A DNA stretch of 64,000 nucleotides, from positions 62,001-126,000 of the forward strand of contig NZ_QFFY01000007.1 in assembly GCF_003131205.1 (NCBI RefSeq), given 5' to 3'. Numbering within the stretch: position 1 is the stretch's first letter; each line of letters opens with the position of its first letter. The stretch is from Occallatibacter savannae. GTDB taxonomy: Bacteria > Acidobacteriota > Terriglobia > Terriglobales > Acidobacteriaceae. The notes under the pieces were generated by a model. The model saw only the letters and a program-made list of their open reading frames with translations. It searched no databases and was not told the origin of the DNA. Shown in pieces: positions 9,079-17,107 of this stretch. Both the position numbers and the translations under genes were made by a program.

Positions 9079-9822
9079 ATGCGCCTTTGTGCATCCTTGA
9101 TCGTGTTTGTCCTGGGAAGCGCCTGCGCCGCCGCGCAGTCGGGCGCCAAGTGGGATTACGCCGGCAAAACCGGCCCTCTCGCCTGGGGAAAGCTCGATCC
9201 CGCTTACCAGGCCTGCTCCAAGGGCCGCGATCAGTCGCCCATCGACATCCACGGCGCGCACTTAAACAAGAAGCTGCAGCCCATCGAATTTCATTACATC
9301 GGTGCATCCCTGGACCTCGAGAATACCGGCAACCTGATCGTTGCGCATGTCAGGCCCGGCAGCTACATCGTTGCCGATGGCGTTCGCTACGACCTGCAGC
9401 AATTCGAATTTCACCATCCCAGCGAAACAGCAGTGAATGGCAAGCTCACCGACATGGACGTCGAGCTGCTCCACAAGAGTTCTGATGGAAAGATGGCGGT
9501 CATCGAAGTTCGCATGGCGCTCGACCGCGGCGCACCCAACGCGGTGCTTGCCATGCTCTGGCCTCACCTGCCCAAGGCCGGAGCCAAAGAGAACGTCACC
9601 GACATGGTCAACCCTCGCGGATTTCTTCCCGCCGATCAGGGCTACTGGACCTACGCAGGTTCCCTGACCACTCCGCCCTGCACCGAAGGCGTGCGCTGGT
9701 TCGTGCTCGAAAACGAAATCAGCGTGAGCCTCGACCAGATCCGCGCCTACACCTACCTGTTCCGCCTGAACTCCCGTCCCCTGCAAGACACCCACGGCCG
9801 CCGCATCGAAGCCAACGAATAG
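9079..9822 (+). CDS. Alpha-carbonic-anhydrase-like secreted protein, altered zinc site
   Basis: A 247-residue exported protein with a signal peptide (about residues 1-20) and an alpha-carbonic anhydrase fold: QSPIDI near the N-terminus, the QFxFHxPSE strand, and GSLTTPPCTEGVRW. Canonical enzymes bind zinc with three histidines (human CA II 94, 96, 119). Aligned here they read Glu110, His112 and Glu129, and the proton-shuttle His64 position (NTGH in relatives) is Asn. The Glu106-like residue (E116) and the Thr199 region remain. CO2 hydration with zinc is therefore doubtful; it may bind another metal or be a carbonic-anhydrase-related binding protein. AGCAGGAG precedes the ATG. A normal beta-class enzyme is encoded at 60787. 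Confidence 0.85.
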   Translation: MRLCASLIVFVLGSACAAAQSGAKWDYAGKTGPLAWGKLDPAYQACSKGRDQSPIDIHGAHLNKKLQPIEFHYIGASLDLENTGNLIVAHVRPGSYIVADGVRYDLQQFEFHHPSETAVNGKLTDMDVELLHKSSDGKMAVIEVRMALDRGAPNAVLAMLWPHLPKAGAKENVTDMVNPRGFLPADQGYWTYAGSLTTPPCTEGVRWFVLENEISVSLDQIRAYTYLFRLNSRPLQDTHGRRIEANE

Positions 9823-10149
9823 AAGACAGTGGTTGGCATCTGAAGCCCTTCGTCACCTCGCCACCTGTATCCACCATCACCATTTCCCTTGCAGTCTATT
9901 TCCATGCAAAAGCGCATAATCGGATCAAAGCTCGCACTGCATCGCACACGAGCTCGACATGGAAGGGAGAAACAGGCGCGCCTCCGGGGACCTCAGGAAC
10001 CGCAATATCCTCTAAGTACCGCCGCAAGATACACTTACAGCTAAACTCAATCGCTGGACACACTTGCAGACGCCGCCCTACTGCAAACCAAAGAAACGAG
10101 GGGACTTGCTCACAAGGTATATGGGGAGGGGGGCGGGGGCCCTCAGACG
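9823..10149. other. Intergenic region, no gene seen
   Basis: About 330 bases between two convergent genes. I see no RNA gene and no convincing terminator. A G-rich run (10120-10141) precedes the GATCACTG repeat that begins at 10150. Confidence 0.4.
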
Positions 10150-10202
10150 CTGATCACTGTTCACCGATCACCGACCACTGTTCACAGATCACTGATCACT
10201 GG
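10150..10202. repeat. GATCACTG-type degenerate tandem repeat, copy 1
   Basis: Degenerate tandem units of about 7-10 bases built on GATCACTG, GACCACTG and TTCACAGATC. Similar tracts are at 41986-42026 and 57352-57389. The 3' end of the HAD gene runs into it: the last three codons (Ser-Asp-Gln) and the stop codon come from the repeat. Confidence 0.75.
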
Positions 10203-10884
10203 CTAGCGGCGTGAACACGAGCTCCATCCCCTGTTCTCCCGCCAAAGTCCTCACCCGCACTCCGGTCACATCCTCGATCAGGTAGTGTGCCGCCGCAAGC
10301 GACTCCACCTCGTGCGAGAACGTCGTCGCAATCACTGTGCAGCCCGCAGCGCGTCCTGCCAGCGTGCCCGACTCCGCATCCTCGAACACGATGCACTCTT
10401 CCGGTGGAATTCCGAGCAGCGCAGCTCCTGCGACATAGGGCGCGGGATCGGGTTTCCCCTGCTCCACATCGTCTGCCGTAATCAGCCGCGCGGGAACCGG
10501 AAGTCCAGCCTGTGCCATCCGCTGTCGAGCCAGCCTCTCCGTCGCGCTCGTCACGACCGTCCAGCGATCGGCAGGCAAAGCTGCAAGCAGATCCAGCACA
10601 CCCGGAAGAACCGCGAGCCCCTCGCCATCAGCGAGTTCGATGTCCTCAATCAGCTTTAATTCATCTCGACTGTCCAGGTCTGGTCGCAGCATTGCAGCTG
10701 TCTCGATCGCTCGCCGCCCATGCGCCACTCTGAGTGCAAACTCCGGATCCACTCCGCGCATCTCTGCCCACTTCGTCCAGCTGCGCTCCACCGAGCCGAT
10801 CGACGAGATCAGAATGCCGTCCATGTCGAACAGCACGCCTTTGCAGCGGATCTCGACAGGGGAAGGAACGGACTTGGGTGCCAT
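10189..10884 (-). CDS. HAD-family phosphatase
   Basis: A 231-residue cytoplasmic hydrolase of the haloacid dehalogenase superfamily, close in layout to sugar-phosphate and phosphoglycolate phosphatases. Motif I is FDMDG (catalytic Asp pair), with a helical cap after it. Motif II is the T/S in TSATE, motif III the Lys of GKPDP, and motif IV FEDAESG. The substrate cannot be assigned. The start is the ATG at 10884 (MAPKSVPS); an upstream Arg-rich extension in the same frame looks non-coding. The gene lies 34 bases after the AsmA gene, probably in the same transcript. Confidence 0.88.
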   Translation of the reverse strand: MAPKSVPSPVEIRCKGVLFDMDGILISSIGSVERSWTKWAEMRGVDPEFALRVAHGRRAIETAAMLRPDLDSRDELKLIEDIELADGEGLAVLPGVLDLLAALPADRWTVVTSATERLARQRMAQAGLPVPARLITADDVEQGKPDPAPYVAGAALLGIPPEECIVFEDAESGTLAGRAAGCTVIATTFSHEVESLAAAHYLIEDVTGVRVRTLAGEQGMELVFTPLASDQ

Positions 10885-10918
10885 GCCCTGATTGTAATGA
10901 GTTGCCAGAAGCCGCCGA

Positions 10919-13510
10919 CTACTTCTTCGGCGTGGCCGTCTTCGGCGTGCCAAAGTTGACGCGCGGCGGATCGCCGAATCGCACAGTCGTCTTCACCGTC
11001 GAACTGCGCGCTCCCGTCTTCACGCTGTTCTCGCCAAGCGTGACGCCGTTGTTTCCAATCTCCGCGTCTGCCGCCCAGTCATCGAAACGCGTGAGGCTCG
11101 GAGGAACCGGCTCCTCTTCTTCGGAACTGCGACCGGCCACGCCGCCCTTCTTCCAATCGAAGTGCAGCGTGCCCTTCGCCGAAGATCCAAGATCGGTGTC
11201 CGTGAATCCCGCGAGCTGCACCTTGCCGCTGGCATCGATCGGACGGCCCGTGCACTTGAGCTCGAACACCTTGCAGAGTTCAGCAGGCTCGATTTCCTCC
11301 GCCTGCCCATCAAGCGAATACACCGGCTTGTCCGCATTCTCGACCTTTCCGGTGAGATGGATTTCGCCGCCCAGCAATTCAGCGCTGAGCGTCGTCAATT
11401 CGGCGTCGGCAGGCGTGACTTTCACCTCGGCGACGGCATTGTCCAGCGTCACAGGTCCGAGTGTGAGCGACTCCGCTTTCACCGTTCCCTCAAATGCGGG
11501 CCACTTGCGATCGGAAGACGAAGAGGTGATTCGGGAGATTACCGACGAAAGCAGCGTGCCTTTCTTTGGAGCGCCGAGCAGAGTCGATTGCAGCTCCGCC
11601 GCATCGACCGCCGTCAAGGCCAGAGTCACCTTTGGAGTGCACGGCACGTCGGCGTCGCACACCGGGATCACCACGCGAGCGGTACCCTTCAGAGGCCCGT
11701 ATTCGAACGAGACTGGATCCCATGTTTTCGCTCCGCCACTGAGATGGAGAACGGCTTGCGGAATCTGCACCGCGGTTGCAAGAGAGTCGGTCTTCCAGTT
11801 CGCATTGTGCAGCGTCACCGTGCCGTTCAGGCGATCTGGAATGATCTGGGCTGGAATAGCAGCGCCACCCAAAACCGGTACCGCACTCACACCGGCGCTC
11901 GCCGCAAGCAGTATCTCTGGAGCCGGCAGCCACGGCCCTCCAATGGAGAGATCGAGAGCTATCGGATCCCCGGCAATCGCGTCCAGCGCGCCTGCTTCCT
12001 TCAGGCCGGCAGCCTCCGCAATCTGTCGGAGCCGCGACGGTGTCCCGGCGCCTTTCACCCCGACCTGATACCCGCTTTGCGTCAACCTGACAGAGACAGC
12101 AAGCGGCGTTGGCGCACCGGCAGGGATCGTCGACGATCCCGCAAGGTACTCGCTCTGTCCGTCGTCCGCCAGCGCAGGCTCGAGTGAAGCCTTCTGGATC
12201 GCGATCGGTTGGCTCAGGCTTCCACCGCTCAGGCGCAGCGAATCGATAACAATGCTGCCCGTCAAAGGCCCAGTTGCGATTGCAGTCGGTATCGCAACGC
12301 TCCTGACTCGACGCGATCGGCTCTGCGGCACGGCCACCGGATTCGGAGCCGAGGGCACAACGCCATCGTAGTCAAGCCGTCCGCTCAGCGTTCCAGCGGC
12401 TTCCAGCCCAGCGCCAAGTTCGTTACGCACCGTTCTGAGACCATCCAGAATCGCCTGCGCAGGTATCTTGTCGAGTTGGACAGAAAGCTTTGGCTGGCCG
12501 TTACTGGGCAGGTTGCCTTCGATCAAGAGCTTTCCATTGCCCAGAGGCGAATTGCACGCAAGCTTCTCGATAGCACGTGCTGAGTGCCGATAAACCAGGT
12601 TGCAGTTCGCATCAAAGTCCAGCGGCTCGGCCGGCGCAAACTCGGCTCTATGTACACCTGCAGCGCGCAGCCGCGTCGCCACCTGTGCCGATTCCGCCGT
12701 ACCATCAAGCTTCATTTCGGCGGTGAGATCGCCGCGCCATCCTGGATCGCTTCCAATGAGCAGACGGCTGAGCTGCCCAAGCTGCGCCTGCCGCCATTCC
12801 ATCTCAACATGTACAGGCATCAGCCTCAGTTCCGGCGCGCGCCGCATACTGGCTTCGAGTTGCACGATGCCGGTGTCACCCAGTTCCAGGCTCACATCCG
12901 TGCGCGCCGGCTGTCCCTTCAAGCGAACCCGCCATTCGCCGGGAACGTCTTCCCAGAAGGACATGTCCGCGCCTAGCAAGGAATACGGAAGTTTCTCGAT
13001 CCCCTTCTTGATGTTGATGCGCGAGTTTGTTGCCTCCAGATATGGCAGAGGCTGCGGGTGCGACTTCAACTTGCCCGCCTCAGTCTGCGCCGCATTCCGG
13101 AAGAGGCCGTCCATATTCCAGCGGCCGTCGTCAGTGCGTACCAGGTTCAGGCTTGCCTCATCGACGCTGATGCGGCTGATCTCCAGCCTTCCGCGCCAGA
13201 GCGAGAACAGGCGTATAGCCGCCTTTACCTCGTTTGCGTGAAGCACCGGTTCCGCCCCGAAAGCAGGATCTTCCTGCACCGTCAGATCCGTGATCACGAA
13301 CCCAGGTCGCGGCAATATGCGTAACTCTACTCCTGATAGATGTACCGGCCTCCCGAGCGACGCCGATACCGCGCTTGCGATACGAGACTTGTATCCGTTG
13401 ATGCTGAACAGCGGCGGAAGAACAACGATGGCGACAAGGATGGTCAATGCCAGAGCCGGCATCCACAGCCTTGACCGCCTTTGCTGCCGGCCTTGCGCCT
13501 CTTCCGTCAT
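10919..13510 (-). CDS. AsmA-family envelope protein
   Basis: An 863-residue protein with one N-terminal membrane anchor (about residues 17-37), then the AsmA domain (SINGYKSRIASAVSASLGRPVHL) and a long beta-rich periplasmic part. AsmA/TamB/YhdP proteins are thought to bridge inner and outer membranes and move phospholipids. The C-terminal third contains the AsmA_2-like stretch near ELLGGEIHLTGKVEN. The gene precedes the HAD phosphatase and follows the lepB genes by 40 bases on the same strand, so it may be the fourth member of the rnc-lepB-lepB transcript. No strong Shine-Dalgarno precedes its ATG. Confidence 0.82.
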   Translation of the reverse strand: MTEEAQGRQQRRSRLWMPALALTILVAIVVLPPLFSINGYKSRIASAVSASLGRPVHLSGVELRILPRPGFVITDLTVQEDPAFGAEPVLHANEVKAAIRLFSLWRGRLEISRISVDEASLNLVRTDDGRWNMDGLFRNAAQTEAGKLKSHPQPLPYLEATNSRINIKKGIEKLPYSLLGADMSFWEDVPGEWRVRLKGQPARTDVSLELGDTGIVQLEASMRRAPELRLMPVHVEMEWRQAQLGQLSRLLIGSDPGWRGDLTAEMKLDGTAESAQVATRLRAAGVHRAEFAPAEPLDFDANCNLVYRHSARAIEKLACNSPLGNGKLLIEGNLPSNGQPKLSVQLDKIPAQAILDGLRTVRNELGAGLEAAGTLSGRLDYDGVVPSAPNPVAVPQSRSRRVRSVAIPTAIATGPLTGSIVIDSLRLSGGSLSQPIAIQKASLEPALADDGQSEYLAGSSTIPAGAPTPLAVSVRLTQSGYQVGVKGAGTPSRLRQIAEAAGLKEAGALDAIAGDPIALDLSIGGPWLPAPEILLAASAGVSAVPVLGGAAIPAQIIPDRLNGTVTLHNANWKTDSLATAVQIPQAVLHLSGGAKTWDPVSFEYGPLKGTARVVIPVCDADVPCTPKVTLALTAVDAAELQSTLLGAPKKGTLLSSVISRITSSSSDRKWPAFEGTVKAESLTLGPVTLDNAVAEVKVTPADAELTTLSAELLGGEIHLTGKVENADKPVYSLDGQAEEIEPAELCKVFELKCTGRPIDASGKVQLAGFTDTDLGSSAKGTLHFDWKKGGVAGRSSEEEEPVPPSLTRFDDWAADAEIGNNGVTLGENSVKTGARSSTVKTTVRFGDPPRVNFGTPKTATPKK

Positions 13511-13551
13511 GGTGTTCGTTCTGATCTGAAGCTCCCCTGCCGCTCTCGAAT

Positions 13552-14382
13552 CTACCGAGTCACGTGCAGCGTGCGCTTCCAGCGCGTGTCAGTGAAGAAG
13601 TGAAGCGCTACGTGCGCGATCCACGCGATATTATTGCCGATCCCGGTTTCATCTTGCTGATGCTCGGGCGTCACAAACGACCAGTAGTTGAAAAGTGGCC
13701 TGCCCATGATGTTCTCCCGGGGCACAAAGCCCCAATAGCGAGAGTCGAGGCTGTCGTGACGGTTATCCCCCATCATGAAGTACTTGCCCGGCGGCACCAC
13801 CAGGTCGCCGTCAACAACATGGCTCGAAAACTCGTTCGCCCACGCATCCGGAATACCGGTATTCGGATCGCCGTTGCCTTCAGGCGGGATCGATGGGAAC
13901 TCGTCGTTGAACGGCGTGTAGTTCGCCGGTGTGGTGGGCTGGGCATGCGGCTGATGCTGCTCCTGCCCGTTGATGTAGACAATCCCGTTGTGCAGATGAA
14001 TGTGATCGCCAGGCACTCCGATCAGGCGCTTCACCAGATACATAATCGTCGGCTTACCATCACCGTCGATCGTCCCTGGCTTGATGAAGACAACGATATC
14101 GTTGCGCCTTGGCTCCCGGTAATGGACAAGGGGCATCCACTTCGTGGGTGGCGAAAGGGTAATCCGATCGACAACGAGATGATCGCCGACCAGAAGCGTG
14201 TTCTCCATCGAGCCGGAGGGAATAACAAAGTTCTGCGCCAGAAGAGTAAGGATGAACAGCCCCACTACAAGCACCGAGCAGATACTGGCCGCCGCTTCGA
14301 ACGGAGTTTCTTCCTGCTTCTCACCTTGAACCGGCTCAATTTCTGGTTGTGCATTGGCTGGCGGCGTATTCTTTGTGCTCAT
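13552..14382 (-). CDS. lepB: Signal peptidase I (second of tandem pair)
   Basis: Membrane serine protease that removes signal peptides from exported proteins. It has 276 residues with one N-terminal membrane helix (about 32-52). The catalytic serine is S58 in PSGSMENT and the general base is K118 in YLVKRLIGVPGD. The C-terminal family box GDNRHDSLDSRYWGFVP is intact. A proline-rich insert of about 40 residues (PHAQPTTPANYTPFN onwards) lies before that box. Its paralogue lies 30 bases upstream. The two differ in the cytoplasmic N-terminus and in the binding-pocket region after the serine, so different substrate preferences are possible. Confidence 0.95.
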   Translation of the reverse strand: MSTKNTPPANAQPEIEPVQGEKQEETPFEAAASICSVLVVGLFILTLLAQNFVIPSGSMENTLLVGDHLVVDRITLSPPTKWMPLVHYREPRRNDIVVFIKPGTIDGDGKPTIMYLVKRLIGVPGDHIHLHNGIVYINGQEQHQPHAQPTTPANYTPFNDEFPSIPPEGNGDPNTGIPDAWANEFSSHVVDGDLVVPPGKYFMMGDNRHDSLDSRYWGFVPRENIMGRPLFNYWSFVTPEHQQDETGIGNNIAWIAHVALHFFTDTRWKRTLHVTR

Positions 14383-14412
14383 CCTGTCGCTCTATCGGTA
14401 GGTGTTCGGCCG

Positions 14413-15201
14413 CTAATGCACAACGCGGAAGATGCGCTTCCAGCGCGCAAAAGCCGCAAGGCGTGCCGTAAGTTCCCTGTCGTGTCCGAGTCTATCATCC
14501 GTGGCCTGTTGCACATCCGTTGTCGATGGGCGCCGAAGTGAGAAGTAGATCACGAGCGGACGGGCGATAATCTCTGAGCGCGGAACGAATCCCCAGAACC
14601 GCGAATCCTTGCTGTGATTGCGGTTGTCACCAAGCATGAAGTACTCGCCGGCTGGCACCACAAGTTCGCCATTTCTGGTCAAAGCCTGCAGTTCACGCCA
14701 CCAGGCCGGATCCACATTCGGATCGGTATAGATGCTGGTTGGAAAGTTTTCACCGAATTGGTTCGGAGCCACCGGTTCGAATGCTACATACGGCTCGCTC
14801 AATTGCGTTCCGTTCACCGTCACCCGCCCAGCATCGATACGAATGTGATCCCCCGGTACCCCGACCACACGCTTCACGAGGTAAGGTGGATCGGGGTGAT
14901 GAAACACCACAATGTCGCCGCGGCGTACGTCGCGATACGGCATGACCAGATGGGCGATGCTGTGCGCTCCACCCGATGGCGCAAAGATCTGCTTGTTCAC
15001 AAGCAGGAAATCCCCGACCAGCAGCGTGTGTTCCATGCTCTCGGAAGGAATCAGAAATGGCTGAAGCACAAATGTAAGCAGAAACAGCGCGACCACGACC
15101 GTGCGCATCAGTGAAGCCAGCGCCTCGGGAACTGTCGGCAGGTGCTCCCACACGTGCGACCTGTGCGTAGGAGGCGCTGGAGTCTGAGTTGGAGCACTCA
15201 T
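14413..15201 (-). CDS. lepB: Signal peptidase I (first of tandem pair)
   Basis: A 262-residue signal peptidase I with a single N-terminal membrane helix (about 32-50), catalytic serine S55 in IPSESMEHT, and lysine K110 in YLVKRVVGVPGD. Box E is present (GDNRNHSKDSRFWGFVP). Its ATG overlaps the rnc stop codon by 4 bases, so the two are translationally coupled. lepB beside rnc is a common bacterial arrangement. The residue between the two serines is Glu here and Gly in the paralogue. Confidence 0.95.
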   Translation of the reverse strand: MSAPTQTPAPPTHRSHVWEHLPTVPEALASLMRTVVVALFLLTFVLQPFLIPSESMEHTLLVGDFLLVNKQIFAPSGGAHSIAHLVMPYRDVRRGDIVVFHHPDPPYLVKRVVGVPGDHIRIDAGRVTVNGTQLSEPYVAFEPVAPNQFGENFPTSIYTDPNVDPAWWRELQALTRNGELVVPAGEYFMLGDNRNHSKDSRFWGFVPRSEIIARPLVIYFSLRRPSTTDVQQATDDRLGHDRELTARLAAFARWKRIFRVVH

Positions 15202-15998
15202 TCCGTCCCTTCCTCCCCTGCATCTGCGTCTTCGTCGGCGGTGGCTGCTGCCGAACCCGTCAGTCTCGCCAGCGCTTTACGCGCCGCGTCCTGCTCCGCA
15301 TGCTTCTTGGTCGTGCCGGTTCCACGCGCAAGCGGTTTGCCGGGCTCTCCCTCCGCAGGCTTCAGCCTCACCTCGACCAGGAAGCGCTTGCGATGGTCCG
15401 GACCGCTTTCGCTCTTCACGCGATACACCGGAGCGCCGGCGCGTTCAGCCTGCAGTCTCTCCTGCAACGCCGATTTGTAATTGCCCAAGGCCGCGCCGGA
15501 TCGCAGCTGTTCAGCCAGCTTCTCTACAGCATCTCCGATGATGTATCGACGGGCAAAAGCGCGGACCGTCTCGAGGCCCCCATCGAGAAACAGCGCTCCG
15601 ATCACCGCTTCCATCGTGTTGGATAGTACTGTGCTCTTCCGACGCAGCCCACTGCGATCTTCCCCGCGGCTCAGCCGCAGGTACTCGCCCAGCGAGAGCG
15701 CCTCCGCTACGCGTGCCATGTGCTGCCGACTTACCAGCTGCGCGCGCGCGCGCGTCAGTTCACCTTCCTGCCACTCGGGATGGCTCAGAAAAAGCGCCTC
15801 TCCGACGACTAGCCCCAGGACGGCATCCCCCAGAAACTCCAGCCTTTCATTGTCGCTCGCGAGCCTGCGCGAATCGTCCGGTCCAGACTGCAGCTGCTGG
15901 TTTACCAGGGAACGATGCGTAAGGGCGCAGATCAGCAACTCGGGCTTCGCAAATTCGTGCCCAAGCGCAGACTCCAATTCCGCCAATACTGCTTCCAC
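15198..15998 (-). CDS. rnc: Ribonuclease III
   Basis: Double-strand-specific endoribonuclease for rRNA and mRNA processing. The N-terminal catalytic domain contains the signature NERLEFLGDAVLG, and the second acidic cluster is in NTMEAVIGALFLDGG. A double-stranded RNA-binding domain follows (GNYKSALQERLQ to KKHAEQDAARKAL), with an acidic Ala-rich tail of about 15 residues. I use the GTG at 15998, which follows AGAGGG; an in-frame TTG at 16016 adds six residues. First gene of the rnc-lepB-lepB cluster. Confidence 0.96.
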   Translation of the reverse strand: MEAVLAELESALGHEFAKPELLICALTHRSLVNQQLQSGPDDSRRLASDNERLEFLGDAVLGLVVGEALFLSHPEWQEGELTRARAQLVSRQHMARVAEALSLGEYLRLSRGEDRSGLRRKSTVLSNTMEAVIGALFLDGGLETVRAFARRYIIGDAVEKLAEQLRSGAALGNYKSALQERLQAERAGAPVYRVKSESGPDHRKRFLVEVRLKPAEGEPGKPLARGTGTTKKHAEQDAARKALARLTGSAAATADEDADAGEEGTE

Positions 15999-16356
15999 AT
16001 ACCCTCTGCAGCACAAATGCCCGAGCTGATCCAGCGCCGTGGCCTTGTAGGCAGCGCTGCAGCTCAGTCTCTACCCGATTATTCCTTAGACGTGGTGTGC
16101 ATTCCAAGCGGAGCATCCCACTGCTCCGGCAGAGGGACACAGTGTCTAAACAGCTGAATCTGCTGTTCGGCGCAAGTCTAGGGACGAATGTGACGACCGC
16201 AGGCAACCCTTCCGCGTGCCAACCTGCTGCGGTTCCCAGGCATCTAGACACGAGTTCGGGCGTTGCGGTTCACACCGCACGTGATGTTCGCGAACGCTTC
16301 TCGTGCGCACGGAGCAATCTGTGGACGAGGATAACTCAACATTGGGAGCACACCTC
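15999..16356. other. Divergent intergenic region
   Basis: About 360 bases between rnc (minus) and the outer-membrane protein gene (plus), so it should hold two promoters. It carries the 13-base motif at 16143-16155 and an overlapping inverted repeat AACAGC-N7-GCTGTT (16149-16167). No RNA gene is visible. Confidence 0.45.
16143..16155. promoter_or_regulatory. Shared 13-base upstream motif, site 2
   Basis: Identical to 9049-9061 (TGTCTAAACAGCT), here about 200 bases before the barrel protein gene and overlapping the inverted repeat AACAGC-N7-GCTGTT. Recurrence before two envelope-protein genes suggests a regulator site, but two copies are weak evidence. Confidence 0.35.
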
Positions 16357-17025
16357 ATGAAACGCATTCTCGGCTGTGCCGGACTGATCGCTGCTCTGGC
16401 ACTCCCCCTAGCCCTCAAAGCGCAGGATCAAAGCACGTCTCCTCCGCCACAATACGTACAGAACCCACCGCACAGCAGATGGGACCTGAATCACGCAACA
16501 GTCGGCGTCTACGGCGATATGTTCCGCGTGAACCCGGCGCACGCAGCCGCAGTCAACTTCCTCGGACTTGGCGCTCGTGTCGGATTCAACGTACACCCGA
16601 ACATCGCTCTCGAAGCCGAGATGAACTACGACTTCGTGAAGAATTACACCACGATCAATACCGGCACAAACTCGGGCAGCGTGGGCAGCACCACTGTGTC
16701 CACTCGTACGCGTCCATTGACGGGTCTCTTCGGACCTAAGTTCCAGTTCGGCACTTCAGGCCCGTTCCGCGCTTTTGTTACCGGCAAGGTTGGATTCACC
16801 GAGTTCAGCCATAGTTCGACAACGACGGCCTCAGGGCAGACCTTCAGCAACTCTCTCGACCAGTTCGGCGGCGGCACGACGCACTTCGCGGCGTACCCTG
16901 GCGGCGGCATCGAGGGCTTCTTCGGTCCAATTGGCCTGCGTCTCGAAGCCGGCGACCAGATCTATTTCAATAACGGAGCCTATAACAATCTACGTGTGAC
17001 ATTTGGTCCGGAAATTCGTTTCTGA
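16357..17025 (+). CDS. Outer-membrane beta-barrel protein
   Basis: A 222-residue exported protein with a clear signal peptide (KRILGCAGLIAALALPLALKA). The mature part shows alternating hydrophobic strands and ends in an aromatic residue (FGPEIRF), as outer-membrane barrels do. It resembles the small OmpA/OmpW-like beta-barrel family (Pfam OMP_b-brl type) with about eight strands; the ligand is unknown. The start at 16357 has GGGAG nine bases upstream. The upstream in-frame ATG-less extension is ignored. A hairpin terminator follows. Confidence 0.8.
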   Translation: MKRILGCAGLIAALALPLALKAQDQSTSPPPQYVQNPPHSRWDLNHATVGVYGDMFRVNPAHAAAVNFLGLGARVGFNVHPNIALEAEMNYDFVKNYTTINTGTNSGSVGSTTVSTRTRPLTGLFGPKFQFGTSGPFRAFVTGKVGFTEFSHSSTTTASGQTFSNSLDQFGGGTTHFAAYPGGGIEGFFGPIGLRLEAGDQIYFNNGAYNNLRVTFGPEIRF

Positions 17026-17074
17026 ACCGATTATGAACCGGATATCGATTATCTAAGCTGACCGGAATCATTCA

Positions 17075-17101
17075 GGGGAGCGCTCTTTCCGCTCCCCTTT
17101 T
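17075..17101. terminator. Terminator between convergent genes
   Basis: GGGGAGCG-N7-CGCTCCCC followed by TTTT on the plus strand, 50 bases after the barrel gene. The GMC gene converges on it from the other side and ends at 17108, so this hairpin probably serves mainly the plus-strand gene. Confidence 0.9.
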
Positions 17102-17107
17102 CCATGC

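Noticed and set aside
10150..10202. Possible CRISPR array in the GATCACTG tract
   Set aside because: Units are under 10 bases, degenerate and without spacers; there are no cas genes in the window.
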